A stretch of 64,000 bases of DNA from Cacajao melanocephalus (taxonomy: Eukaryota > Chordata > Mammalia > Primates > Pitheciidae), in NCBI GenBank assembly GCA_963573385.1, contig CAUYLG010059058.1:30655-94654 (forward strand). The letters run 5' to 3'. A program made the translations under genes and the position numbers. Below are positions 18,409 to 31,434 of the stretch, one piece after another (the first letter of the stretch is position 1; every line of letters begins with the position of its first letter). The notes beneath the pieces are model-generated. The model made no database searches. It was not told the origin of the DNA and saw only the letters and a list, made by a program, of their open reading frames with translations.

Positions 18409-19999
18409 ATATCATGCGAGGGATGGCGACGAGAACCGTGTCTCCTACATCGAGCAAGTCTTTAATATTCACATAAAGGAAACACCTGTGCTCAGAAAGT
18501 GAAAGACCAAACACATACTATGATGTCACGTTGGAGCTAGAAGGGAACTTGGAGCCCATCATTTTCCAGTTGAGGAAACTGGAGCATGTTTATAAGTATT
18601 CACAGGATTGCATGCCTTCACAAGATCTTTAAAATGGTCTTTGTTTTGTTATCTTTCTTGTGCAAATCTGACTGAAATACTTAGGGAACAGTTTTAAAGT
18701 ATAGGAAAGCTTAATGTAACATTAGATCGCAACTGGTTTGTCAATATCTAATTTCAGAACACAAAAGGACATTAAAGCTTGGCAGGCAGGGCTTGTTCAT
18801 CCTTGTAAACACCCAGTGCTTTACGGAATCAGAATCTAAAAAACTCTTCAATGGTTATAGAATCAGTTGGGATTGGTAGTTCATAAACATAAAACCATAT
18901 TCAGCAGTGAGTACTTATCTAGCAAGCCCAGAGTTAGAACCACTAGGTCCCCCTTGGAAGCTGAAAAAGTGAAACTGACTTCCACTTTCATGGTCAAACA
19001 GAGCACGCGAAGGCTGCAAAGTTCCTGCATGGAGACGCAGAAATGCCTGGTGAGTTTCCTGCACCGTGGACCTTGAGCCTACGGTGGGCCCTTGTTGGCA
19101 CCCTCAGTGGTCCCAGAAAGCTGCCTTCACAGGTTGCAGGCGCTGGTAGGAAGCTGCCAGGCTGTCCTCCATATAGTGAGGCAACCCGTGGAGGCGAGGA
19201 AGCCAACAAATAAGGAACAAATAGGTTTGGAACAAAAAACCACCTCATGCAGGTTCCACGGGCCACCTCCCTCCATTAGTCAGCAAGGCGGTTTGTATCC
19301 CTTCCTGACCTGCTCTCCAGGGAGCGCACAAAGAGGTTATAGGGTCAGGGGAGGCAAGGGGAAGAGGAAACCGCAGTTTATGAAAAGACATTTAACCCCT
19401 TTGCCAGCGTGCGCGCGCGCACACACGCACACACGCACACATCCACACACACACAAGTACAAACATTAAGAAAATAGACATTACATTAAAAATTGGACGT
19501 AGGGACTTGGAATCGGAGCTGAATTTTTTTTTTTAATTTTAATTTTGCCTTTGATTTGTGCATTGGCTTTTTTCCTGAGAGGTTGTTCCTTTCTAGGCCC
19601 TGGAGGACTGGATAATCACATACAAATCCAAGGGGAAACAATCGAAAGAAGAAAAGAAAACAAACAAACAAAAATTAAAAAAAAAAACAAACAAAACGGA
19701 TGGGAGAAAGAGCTCTGCTCAAAGGCCCGCAGCAGACAGTTGAGTAGATAGAAGTAGAAGCTGCTGCAGAGGAATTCGGTTTGCTTCAGACAAACGGGGG
19801 CGTGGCGTGCAGGGCAGTACTGGGAACTGCTGCAAACAAAACTTCCAAGGGGACAGGGAGTAGGTTCCAGGGGATGGAAAGGGGTGAGATGGGGAAGGAT
19901 AGGGCAACAGTGCCGAGAGAGGAGCAGAGCGCGGGGAACCTGGAGAGGGTCAGGGCTGCGGAGGGCTGAGTCGCGGTGGAAAGCTGTGGATGCCCTCCC
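18409..19999. other. Proximal 5' flank of HS3ST3A1
   Basis: Unassigned single-copy-looking DNA becoming GC-richer towards the CpG island. It holds a purine-pyrimidine alternating tract at 19408-19457 and A-rich runs near 19650-19695. No coding evidence. Confidence 0.55.
19408..19457 (+). repeat. Alternating GC/CA dinucleotide tract
   Basis: CGTGCGCGCGCGCACACACG followed by further CA units: almost unbroken purine-pyrimidine alternation for 50 bp, a sequence type able to form Z-DNA. Confidence 0.9.
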
Positions 20000-20181
20000 C
20001 AAGCCAGTGGCTTCTGGAGTGGAAGTCAGGCCCCAGGGATCCGGCCGGCCTTAGCTGTCACTCAGGCAACCCCGGAGCCGCCGCAGCCCGGGGCTCCACT
20101 GGAAGGGGGCGAAGCCGCCGGGAGGAAAGGGGCACCTTGGGGAAGGGGTGTCGCCCCTGCCGCCCCCGCCCTCTCCAGTGC

Positions 20182-20347
20182 CATTGGGCGGCCGCTGCGG
20201 AGCCGACGCCACCTTTTCTCCATCCCACCCCGCCCGTTTGGCCCCGCCCGGCCGCGGGTCCGCGCCCCGCCGCTCTCGTCCGGGGGCTGGTCCGGCCCGG
20301 GCCGTTGACGTCACCAGCAAGTTTGCTGCCCCTCGGCTTCCCACGTG
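20182..20347 (+). promoter_or_regulatory. Putative core promoter motif cluster
   Basis: Within 165 bp there is an inverted CCAAT box (CATTGG, 20182-20187), two GC/Sp1-type boxes (CCCCGCCC at 20228-20235 and 20242-20249), a perfect palindromic cAMP-response element (TGACGTCA, 20306-20313) and a CACGTG E-box (20342-20347). No TATA box was seen, which fits a CpG-island promoter. Motif identity is seen directly; use by factors is inferred. Confidence 0.6.
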
Positions 20348-20348
20348 T

Positions 20349-20366
20349 GGCGGCGGCGGCGGCGTC
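20349..20366 (+). repeat. Short CGG trinucleotide run
   Basis: About five CGG units lie immediately after the E-box, close to the expected start of transcription. They could be in the leader and may be length-variable. Confidence 0.7.
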
Positions 20367-20730
20367 CCGGGAGGCAGCCGGTGAGCTACTGCGAGCACAG
20401 TGGCGGGGACCGCTGACAGGTCCCGCGCAGCCCAGCCCCGCCACGCGGCTCACAGGTGGGATCCGAGAGCAGTTTGGAGCAGCCCGGCGCGCACGGAGAG
20501 GGGCGGACGGCTTGGTACGGGCCTCTGGCTCCCGCTTGGGCAGAGGGACTCGGGGAGAACCTCGCTCCGTGGCCGAGAGAACCGGAGCCCGGGCGGAGAG
20601 AACGCGCCCAGGCGGGCAAGGGGGCCAGAGGAAGCCGGGGCTGGAGGGCACTGTCGCTTGCCGCTGTCTGGGGCGCACGGAGCACACAGGCCCCGCCGCC
20701 GCGCGTCCCCTCACCGGGACCCAGCAAGGG

Positions 20731-20745
20731 ATGCAGGATCGCTGA
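20731..20745 (+). other. Upstream ORF, 4 codons
   Basis: ATG CAG GAT CGC TGA in the probable 5' leader. The context has G at -3 and C at +4. It is the first ATG after the promoter motifs. Confidence 0.4.
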
Positions 20746-20892
20746 GCGGAGATCCGCACCGAGAGGCCGCTCGGGGCCGGTCTGAGACGCACGCCTTCGC
20801 TACCGCCGCCAAGACTCCGATTTCGGCGACTCTTGGGGGAACCCGGGCGCAGAGCGCTTCCCCAAGCTCAGGACTTGGGCGAGTCTAAGAAG

Positions 20893-20904
20893 ATGGTTTC
20901 TTAA
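20893..20904 (+). other. Upstream ORF, 3 codons
   Basis: ATG GTT TCT TAA in the probable 5' leader, with A at -3 and G at +4, a strong start context for such a minimal ORF. Confidence 0.4.
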
Positions 20905-21750
<846 letters not shown>

Positions 21751-21870
21751 TGAGCGGGGCGGGCCCAGGCGGGGGCTGAAGGATGGCGGCGGTACTGGGC
21801 TGGGAAAGTCGTGGGAGAGCCCCCGGTGACCCCCAGTTCGCCCTCCTCCTCACTTCCTGCAGAAGGCGAA

Positions 21871-24227
21871 GGGTCATCAGTAGTTGTCCTTAAGTTGAGG
21901 GGTCTTTCGTCTCTCTCCGCCTTCTCCTTCCTGGGAAGTGGATGTTGAGGGAGGGAGTGGGAGGGAAATTCTGGCCTTCATGATTTTCATCCTTGGGAAT
22001 CTCTTGCCAAGTCTCTTTCTCTTGCTCTGAGAAAAGTATTCGTGTAGTTAGCTGAAGGTGAAAAAAGAAAGAAAGAGAAAGTGTCTCCTAAATTAGAAAC
22101 CTATTCAACACTTAATAGATTTCCTCTCTCTTTCCAAGGAAGCCCATTTTCATTCTTTACCTTTTGGGCAGTTCTCTGTGGTTAACCCAGCCTTTACCAT
22201 CAGGTATTTATTTACCTTGACCTTTTGCCAGATAGTTGTCCTAGGTGGGGAGTAATATAGAGACTTAGTAAAAGTGTCAAGAACCAGAGAATCTGGGTAG
22301 TTTGGAAAATATATGTCTGTCTGAGCAAGGGAAAGCAACCAGGCACTGTATTTTAAACGACGCTTGGCAATCACTTTTGTTTGAGGGCAAGGAATGAGTT
22401 TTGTAAAGTGCTTTTTATATTGGTAGGGAAAAGTAACTTTTGTCTCTGGACTGACAGAAACTTTTCTAAAGATCTTCAAATGATCCTCTTTACAAGTAAG
22501 GAAGCCAATTAAAAGAAGAAGAAGAAGACAAAAGAGAGAAAAATACATTGGCGCAACCTTGCCACTTTGCCAATACAGTTCAGGAACTAAGTCTTGCGTA
22601 GATCTTAATTTTAAATTCGTCAGTCTCTTCCAATTCAGACCACCTTTAATAATAAAATCGGCCAAATTCTAATAAATCTAGTGTCGCCTGGATTTTGTTT
22701 GCCATAATATACTGGCTTTTTTTTTCTTTCTTCAAAGTACCAGTAAAAATTTTGTTGCTAGAACTTTCCATTTTATAAAGTTTATCTTGTTCATAAAATA
22801 TGTGTTTTCTTTGTTATTTTAACTGAAACAATGTTACAAAAATTACAACACAATTTAGGTAGATTTCAAAAAGCCCATTAAATTAACCATTCACCCACAA
22901 CACAGAAATGGACATGATTTGACAAGTTTATTTACTTGAGGGGCCAATTGCACTTTCAGATTGATTTCAAGAGCCGAATTTACAGTAAATCCACTCATAG
23001 AGAAACGATTCGGCCCTAAAAATTGAATTTAAACATTAAACACTTTTAAAACAGTAACTTTCCATTTGTTGGAAAGAAAAAACAAACAACCTCCCCTTAA
23101 TATAGATTATATATCACTTAAAATCATCAGCCACTTAAAATATCCCCTTGTGTTTCTGTCATTTATGTTGTATCCTCTGGGAAGTTCTTATAAAAATGAC
23201 CTGTTGAATCTGGAAACAACAGGTCCTTCTTTTTAGCACAAAGGCAGCTCTGTTTTTTCCATCAAGGACACAAGAAAGAAGTGATTAAAGACCCCTAAAA
23301 CTCTTATCTATAGCAGTTTGCATTGAATTCGGCCTCGTACCGTGCTGTAAGCGAACACATTTCAAGCTGACTGTCTGAAACATCTAACACTACACTGGGC
23401 TCTGAGGTGCCATTAAATATGGTGAAATATTTAGTACTAAAACCCTTTATTTTCCTTTTGCCATATAAACTTTGTTTCCACAAAGTAGGATTGTTTCTTC
23501 TTATTCCAGAAATGAGTATTTGAGGGCCCAGTCTATCTGCAGACCTGGATCTTATTTTCTGTGGTCCTTTCTGAGCTCCTGTAAGAGGAGGAAGGTTCCA
23601 AAGTAACGAGAAACACAAGTATTTAAAAACTTTTTTTAAAGAAAGAAAGAAAAAAGAAAAAAAGAGTCATAAACGTTTAGGCCAATCTCTCCTTTGGAAA
23701 CTAGATGCATGCTGTAAAGTAAATCTCCCCTTGGATTGTTTACTCCCGCAGAAGAGTTCTATAAAGCAATTTATGGTACTTACAAAAATAGCTGCACAGT
23801 AGACTTCATGGTTTGGTGAATTTAATTTTCTAAGTGTTGGAGCAATGTCTTTGTTTTACCATTTGCAGTGGTTTTTTATTGGATGCATAAATTTACGTTT
23901 AACTCAATTACATAGGAAACTTACTTTTTAAAAAATCCAACCTATGGAGCCTGGATTATGTGATTATTTAATGAAATTTCCCCACAGTTCTCTTTCATCT
24001 CGGCTCTGAACTTGGAGTTTGATGTTTGTGAGCAAGACTGAAGGCTCAACTATGAAAAAAACATTCTCCCTCCCAGAATGCCACATAACTATTCAGTGCA
24101 TTTTAGCTACTTATATTCAGCTAATAGTTTAGAACAGGGGATTCTAAACTAAAGTTAGACCTTCATGAGTCAGCCCAAACTTTGCAATACAGGATTTGTA
24201 CCACACGCTTATGACCACATTAATACA

Positions 24228-24229
<2 letters not shown>
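21871..24229. other. Intron 1 proximal part, no named repeat
   Basis: AT-rich intronic DNA free of recognisable transposons for more than 2 kb after the exon. It contains a 171-codon open frame on the - strand (22150-22665) that I do not regard as a proven gene. Repeat-poor flanks of CpG-island exons often hold regulatory DNA, but that is inference. Confidence 0.5.

Positions 24230-24267
<38 letters not shown>
24230..24267 (+). repeat. (CA)n microsatellite
   Basis: About 19 uninterrupted CA units; likely polymorphic. Confidence 0.95.
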
Positions 24268-24271
<4 letters not shown>

Positions 24272-24437
24272 TGGACAGAAATAAATTCCAGATAATTGCA
24301 CCCAGAAGTGAAATATGGAAGATTAAAACCTATATAATTATTTTTAGGTATACATTGACATGGGAGAATACTAAAATGTCTAGCCTTTTTTTGCCCAGCA
24401 AAAGCGCTCAGCTGGCCATGATAGTTTGTGGTGGCAG

Positions 24438-24450
24438 TGCCCCCTACTGT
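24438..24450 (-). promoter_or_regulatory. CTCF-like motif (candidate)
   Basis: TGCCCCCTACTGT resembles the reverse complement of the CTCF core. Motif similarity only. Confidence 0.3.
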
Positions 24451-25932
24451 CCTCACAAAGGGACAAATCTGCTGCTATTAGCAAGTTCAAAGAAAGTGTC
24501 TTGGAAAATGAGTTTGTGAGTTAGAAATGCCTGTTGCTGAACTTGTTCAGTAAATTACTGTCACTGGGAAGAAAATAAAATACTTTATAAACTTTTTTCC
24601 AAGAGTGAAGTCATAAACCCTCCCTTTATTTGAACACATTTGTGGTAAAGGCGAAGAAAACGAATTTATTATTCAAAATCTCTAGAAAGAAAATTATTTT
24701 TACCAATTTAAAGTGTCCTAATAGACTTCCCCTAAAATAAATAAAACAAAGGCAAATTTTTACATGCTGAGAAACTCGACCCTGATGGAGTTTTTTTTGA
24801 AAAACCATTCCTCATTACTTAATTTAGCAGGCACGATATCAGTACAACAAATGTCTGTGGCTTGCATGACACCGGAAAGCAATCCTTTGCAATGAATAGT
24901 GTCCATTTCTCTTGTATGTACTGTGGCTTCATAAAGAAAAGGAAAAAGTTTCCTTAGCTTCAAAACACTGATCTTTACTGGACGTCGGGACTGAATGCCC
25001 CTGCTGTAGTTCAAGAGCAGATGAGCTTAGAATTTAATAAGCCTCTCTTCGGCTTGTTTCTGTCTGCACCAACTAAAAGATATGCCTTTTTTTCTTGTAA
25101 GCTAAAAGATATCTATTAATAAAGTATTTAAATATGTGTCTATGTGTGTGTACACATACACATACATCTGTATGCATGTAAATGTTTGGATTCGATAACA
25201 TTTCAGTCTGTTATTTTGGTACAAGATAGGAAGTATTTATTATCCAGTCTCTTAACACTAGCATGTTTATTTCTTATATTTCAATTTCTTTTCTTTAGCG
25301 AGTCTGGACAATTTCAGCAGAGAAGGATATCACTAGAATCATTTTATTCTAGCGCCCACAGGAAGATCAAAGATTGTCCAGCTTGGAGTTCAGGAGTTAG
25401 TGCCCCCGTGACTTCATCAGAATTTGAAATTTTCTGGCCTCTGATGATCATGGCCCTGTTTTTCAAGTCCATTAGAGAGGCATACTGAACAGAGGCCCTT
25501 TCGGTTCCTATGAGGAGAAATTGGCATTTTGTAGCAGCTGGGAGCAGCTGCAAAGTACCTCCATGTGCAGTTTCCCACCCTCCTGTACTGTGCAAGCCCT
25601 TTCTGTGTGAAGAGTTTGAAATGAAATCTGAGCCAAGGAAGCTGCGGTCTGACCACCCATGCAAGGTCATATGGACTGAAGGCCAAGGGCCCTCTATCCT
25701 TAGGGCAGAGGAAAGAACGTTGGGAAGAGATGAGGGCTAGGAGGAGAGTGAGATGTTGCTTCGGACTCTGAGTCTACAGTACGTGTCTATAGAAGCTCTT
25801 AGTACCTGGACATTCTCCACCCAGTCACAGGTTGAGGAGCCAAAATGCTGTCATCTAGTTTGCTGAATGTCTGAACTCTGGGCTCATCCCCAATAGATGG
25901 AACCAGAAATGCAAGTCAGTCAGCCTAGCTCC

Positions 25933-25965
25933 TGTGTGTGTGTGTGTGTGTGTGTATGTGTGTGC
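25933..25965 (+). repeat. (TG)n microsatellite
   Basis: Eleven or so TG units, interrupted once by TA. Confidence 0.9.
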
Positions 25966-26021
25966 CCTCACACATGCATGTGCGTGCGGGAGCAGACACC
26001 CAGAAGACAGGGATGATGACA

Positions 26022-26128
26022 GAATTTATGAGAGGAAAGTTATTAAGTAGTTGGGAAACTTCTGAGCAACATTGGACATCCTGAGTAGGGAACAGTTTGG
26101 GGGCACTACTGAGATCGTAGTCCAGGCA
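26022..26128 (+). repeat. Direct repeat R2a (partner at 26972-27077)
   Basis: GAATTTATGAGAGGAAAGTT, ACTTCTGAGCAACATTGGAC and TAGTCCAGGCA recur 950 bp downstream in the same order and orientation with about 15% difference. Not a family I recognise. Confidence 0.85.
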
Positions 26129-26971
26129 TTAAACAACAACAAAAAGACTTGATAGAGCCTGGACTGGAATGCCTTGTGTGAGTGAATATTCCTTTAGAGG
26201 GATGAGATTTATAATATGCTCCTATACTTTATGTGAAATGCACAGACTTCTGTGAAAATCCACCATGACGTTATAATCTCCTGCCCTCTCTTTAAAAAGA
26301 AAACACCCTGGCCAAAATACTCATCTCTTCTAAATAAGTCTGTGGATTGGCCAGGAAAGAATGAGTGCTGAATCCATATTTTGGCAGGGTCACGGGAATG
26401 AAATAAACCTGTGCAATTAATGACAACAGGGGCCAACCTCATATAGACCAGATGCTCACTTCATCAGAAAAGTGTTGCAGAGCAAACAAAACTCCCCAAT
26501 ATGAACAACAACAACAAAAAGGGCCTCGTATCTCTCCGGGACACAGTTGAACAATTGCAAATTGCAATTACCATCAGTCAAATTGCTGGGCCCAGTCGGG
26601 AACTTGATATTCTTAGTTCTTTTCCTCAGGGGGAAATCTTCCTCCATCAAGTTGATAGTAACTTGGCTGAAAAAGAGCATCGTTTCTTGGTATAGGTTTC
26701 CTAATGATATTAAATCCCAAGCTTTTAGAAAATTTGTTTCTGCTTAAGTGATGAGTTGCAATTGTGAACATAAGGTTTCCTATTAAATATGTTCCTCTAA
26801 TATGTAATCGGAGGAAATTGCACTCCCTCGTCTTTGCATTTTATAAGGATGTCTTAAAAATGCTTGTCAGCACTTTAAAACCTTTGCTAATTTAATACAG
26901 TTTAAACATCTCTGTGGGGGGTATTTATATAGTGAATAAATAAACTGTCATGAAGCCAAAACTTAGAAATT

Positions 26972-27077
26972 GAATTTATGAGAAGAAAGTTATTAAGTCA
27001 TTAGGGAACTTCTGAGCAATATTGGACATCTTCAGTAGGAACAATTTGGGGACACTATTGAAATCATAGTCCAGGCA
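26972..27077 (+). repeat. Direct repeat R2b
   Basis: Second copy of R2 (GAATTTATGAGAAGAAAGTT ... ATAGTCCAGGCA). Confidence 0.85.
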
Positions 27078-27391
27078 ATGCTGAGTTCAGTGAATGGAAG
27101 CATTTCCCCAATTTCTTGCCTTCAATGAGGCAACGCTTGAGTTTTGGCATGACTCTTCATGCCCCTAAAAACATACATTTATCCTAAGATTGCCAGACTG
27201 TATTACAGAAATTCAGAACTGGCCTGTTTCAGAAGTTGTCTGATGGCAATAAATGTGAAACGAGACTGGGGAAGTGTTTATTAACAACGAAGTTTAGTCT
27301 TGCCCTTAGGAATTCGAGAGACATTCTTGCAAAGACTTCAACACGAAATATTCACCGGCTGTCAACAGCCCTCTTTGAATGTGATGTGTAG

Positions 27392-27404
27392 TGCCACCTA
27401 GTGG
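27392..27404 (-). promoter_or_regulatory. CTCF-like motif (strong candidate)
   Basis: TGCCACCTAGTGG is a close match to the reverse complement of the CTCF core consensus. It lies in repeat-free intron, in the same orientation as the weaker match at 24438. Binding is not shown. Confidence 0.45.
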
Positions 27405-28300
27405 GAGGAGGAGTCAGCAAGAAACCCCTAAAGGGAGAACTTTGAAAACCTCATCATGATAAGAGCATATTTGCAGTCTCAATTTAAAAAAGAAACTTCA
27501 GCAAAAGCAAATACTTGTGTTTAGGTAGCCCTTATAGCAAGATGAGCTGCCTAGCACAGATGAGCTGCACTTAGCCTTTTTTCAGGCAAGAATAATTCAC
27601 TTCTTTTAGGCAGGGAGTTTAGAGAAATAAGAGATTTGGCTTCACAATAAAACTGAAAACCAAGATATAAATGATTAGGGGATTTATATTAAAAATGCCT
27701 ATGACTGAAAGGAATACCATATGTCCCAGATTACTCTTGTTAGTGTGTTTTGCCTGTTTCTGAAAGCCAGCTTCAAATGAAAATACTTCCAGATGATTTT
27801 ATTTCAACATCAGTAATGCAGTCCTGTTCCTTCCCCTGTGTGGTACAGGCTCTGGAGGAGGGTCCTCTGATTCTAAACAGAAGCCTGTTTAACCCCAAAG
27901 GCCCCTGAGATGCCCTATTGAGAATCCTGCCCACCACACACAGGACAGCTTCACTGGAAAGCGCTTTGAGAGTATCTACAGGATAGGTGTTTCTGTGCCT
28001 GCAGTCCAGGGCCTGGGAGAGCAGGTTGGGGAGCAGGGTGGTGGACAGGTTAAAGGAAGGCAGGATGAAAGGGCTGAATAGGAACATTTGAGTGGAGAAA
28101 CTGACAGACACCACCTAAACCAAGTGACCAGGGTTAGCATTCCTTTGTGTTGAGATCATGTTCCCTGATATAATGCAATTAGGATGGCACTTCACCTGTG
28201 TGGTAATCTTCCCCCAAATCCATAACCCCAGTATAGCCATGAGGAAAACATTAGATGAACCCCGATTGATGGACATTTTACAAAATACTTGACCGGTACT

Positions 28301-28640
28301 CTTCAGTGTCAGAATCATGCAAAATGACGGAAGCTATCCCAGATGGCAGGAGATAAAGGTGAGTCATTACAAATCAGTAAACACGAGGATGCCCTTGAAC
28401 AGATCCTGGGTCCAAACTAAGGCATCTGTGGGAAAACTGGGGAATTGAGAACGATATGTGCAGTTTCGTTAATAACATTATACCAATATCAATTTCTTGG
28501 TTTTGATCATTGTACCGTACTAGGGTTATGATATACTCTAAGGTAATCATCTGGGGGAGTCTGGGTGAAAGGGGTATGTGAATTCTCTGTACTATTTTTC
28601 ACAATTTTCATATTTAAATAATTCTAAAATCAAAGGTGAA
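28301..28640 (+). mobile_element. Old L1 3' end fragment
   Basis: TATACCAATATCAATTTCTT, TTGATCATTGTACCGTACTA, GTCTGGGTGAAAGGGGTATG and ATTCTCTGTACTATTTTTC follow the order of old L1M 3' untranslated ends. Confidence 0.65.
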
Positions 28641-29895
28641 AACAGCCAAAGAAGGCAAGAGAAGCTTAACAGGCATTGGAGGATGAGGGCTCAGACTGAA
28701 ATAGTGTCTGTGCCGATTCCCTTTTATTCCGTGTTTCTTCTTTCCTTTCTTTTGGAAGGCCCCCAGGATGGGCCCGCCAGCTTCCCCTCCCTGCCCGCAC
28801 CTGTTACTTCCAGACATGCTGATTTTTCCCTCAGCTGATTTCATAATCATATTGGCTCACTGCTTCCCTCCTACTCTCTTGTTCCCAAACCAAGCACAGA
28901 GACAGTTTCGTTTTCCTTTCTTTCTGTCTTCTATGGCTGGTAAATGTAAAGTGAAGAAGATGCGAAGGGTTCCCCAAAGCTTCTTATCATAGAGAACAAA
29001 ATCTCTGCTGTAAATGACAGGTCTCTGAGGGCACAAAGAACTAAAATAAGGGTCAGAGGAAAATCAGTCTTGAGCATATGGTTTTTTTTTTTTTTGGCTA
29101 CAAACATAGACGGAACAGGTGTCAGTAGTTGAAAGCTGGTTGTAGGGTAAAGAGATAGGGCCAGAGCTGTGGACACACCTAATGGCAAAGAGGAAAACCC
29201 AGTCCAGATTTTTTCCAGGCCAGCTTAAGAATTTTATCTGCTTACTTCACTTGTTTTCACCTTTGCTGTAAATACCAAGGGTTATGAAAGTTTCTATAGG
29301 AGCAAAACAGACCTAGAGCAATTAATGCATTCAAGGAAGAGGCAGGAAGAGAGAAAGTCCAACCTCCACAACTCTGAAGGACCAGTATCCTTGTACCTTC
29401 TAATGATGGGGGTTTATTCCACTGGAACTGCTCAGCCAGACTGCCGGCATTATCAGACTCAAAGTTCCTATCTAGGTGGTGGTGTGTCGTTTCTGCTTCT
29501 GTTTTTAAACACACAGTTGTTTATCTGGGCTTCTGGTTGAATAGAGTAATGAAAATCTCCCTCAAAACATTTCCTCTGATATTTTTAACAACTGTAAAAA
29601 ATAGTTTGATCCACTCTACATCGTTACTTAAGCAAAACAAAATAACACCCACTCCATCTAGAGATTCCAAGAAACTAACAGCATTTTCTTTCAGTCGTTC
29701 ATTCACTTATCTTTATTGGATCCGTTTTATCAACCACTTTCGTGCAAAGGATAGACTGCAGATGCTTATGGAGTTAAAAATAATTTCTGTGATTTAATAC
29801 CATTGTCTACTTGTTTGGCGTTTTTCCATTTTAGTGGGTATTCACTTTTCATGCCTTTTAACCTTTTTTAAAATAGCAAAGTAATTGGACCCTGC
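28641..29895. other. Intron 1, unassigned
   Basis: No recognised element apart from a T-run near 29082-29095. Confidence 0.5.
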
Positions 29896-30095
29896 AATGT
29901 ATCTTTGATGAAATCTATCGCCTTAGAGGTGAGGTGATATTAACTACATTTGTTGAGGCCACACTGTGTGCTGGATGATGCACAATGATCTGCCGGAATG
30001 TATCTTTGATGAAATCTATCACTTTAGAGGTGAGGTGATATTAACTACATTTGTTGAGGCCACACTGTTACTGGATGATGCAGAATGTTCTGCCG
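29896..30095 (+). repeat. 101-bp tandem duplication, two units
   Basis: Unit 1 is 29896-29996, unit 2 is 29997-30095. Both begin AATGTATCTTTGATGAAATC and share GGTGAGGTGATATTAACTAC. A few substitutions and a 2-bp length change separate them. Confidence 0.95.
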
Positions 30096-30102
30096 TTCGT
30101 AA

Positions 30103-30262
30103 TCTGATGTTATTCAAGCAGGTCCTATCATTTTCTGTATTTTATAGATCAGAAAACAGGCTCAGAAAGATGAAGTAACTTGTCCAAGGTCATAGAACTA
30201 TGTACATCTTAGAACTGCTGCCAAACCCGGGTTCACCCACCTCCAGCATGCCAGTGCTTCAC
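30103..30262 (-). mobile_element. MIR fragment, antisense
   Basis: TTTTATAGATCAGAAAACAG, AGTAACTTGTCCAAGGTCAT and AAACCCGGGTTCACCC are the reverse-strand MIR core. Confidence 0.75.
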
Positions 30263-30441
30263 CACCGGGGTGAATGGTCTCTGTGATGGTCTCTGGCAGA
30301 ATTGCCCACAGGTAGTTCTGCCTGCATAGCAAGCCACCAGTGTTCCAAAGATGCAGGGGATTGAAAGGCTGCCCCGTGTGGTAGAGTGACTTGGACATTC
30401 TGATCTTAGACCTTTAGTTGGAAAATTGGACAACACATTAA

Positions 30442-30780
<339 letters not shown>

Positions 30781-30860
30781 TTATTAAAGTGAATTTTTAA
30801 AACAATTTAAATATCTCTTGGTCAATTGGCCTATTATGGAATAACTAAAAACCACCTTCC

Positions 30861-30934
30861 TTTCTGTCTTTTTCTCTAAAGAAGTCGTCTCTCTTTAGAG
30901 ACTTTTCTTTCTTTTTCTCTAAAGAAGTCGTCTC
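30861..30934 (+). repeat. 43-bp tandem duplication containing a hairpin
   Basis: CTTTTTCTCTAAAGAAGTCG occurs at 30868 and again at 30911. A perfect 10-bp inverted repeat, TCTCTAAAGA (30873-30882) and TCTTTAGAGA (30892-30901), lies between them. Confidence 0.9.
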
Positions 30935-31066
30935 ATCATAGAACTTATCTTGCTGAGCATATCAGAAATCTGTTATTCAACGGATTTTTTCCCTTTTATT
31001 ACAAAGTGTCAATAACCACTGAAAACACTCTAAAAACTGCTACATGAGGAAACCAATATGTTGTCA

Positions 31067-31423
<357 letters not shown>

Positions 31424-31434
31424 AGAAATGTAAT

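Larger units (their letters stand above)
24268..28300. other. Intron 1, repeat-poor stretch
   Basis: About 4 kb without a recognised transposon. It contains two CTCF-like motifs (24438-24450, 27392-27404), a TG repeat and a diverged 107-bp direct repeat pair, listed separately. Confidence 0.5.

Noticed and set aside
19990..20792. Long open frames on both strands of the CpG island (251 codons on +, 244 on -)
   Set aside because: Stops are rare in this composition. The frames are Pro/Arg/Gly/Ala-rich on both strands, lack domains, and overlap the promoter and leader.
24220..24456. Cys-Val repeat protein on the minus strand
   Set aside because: It is the translation of a CA microsatellite.
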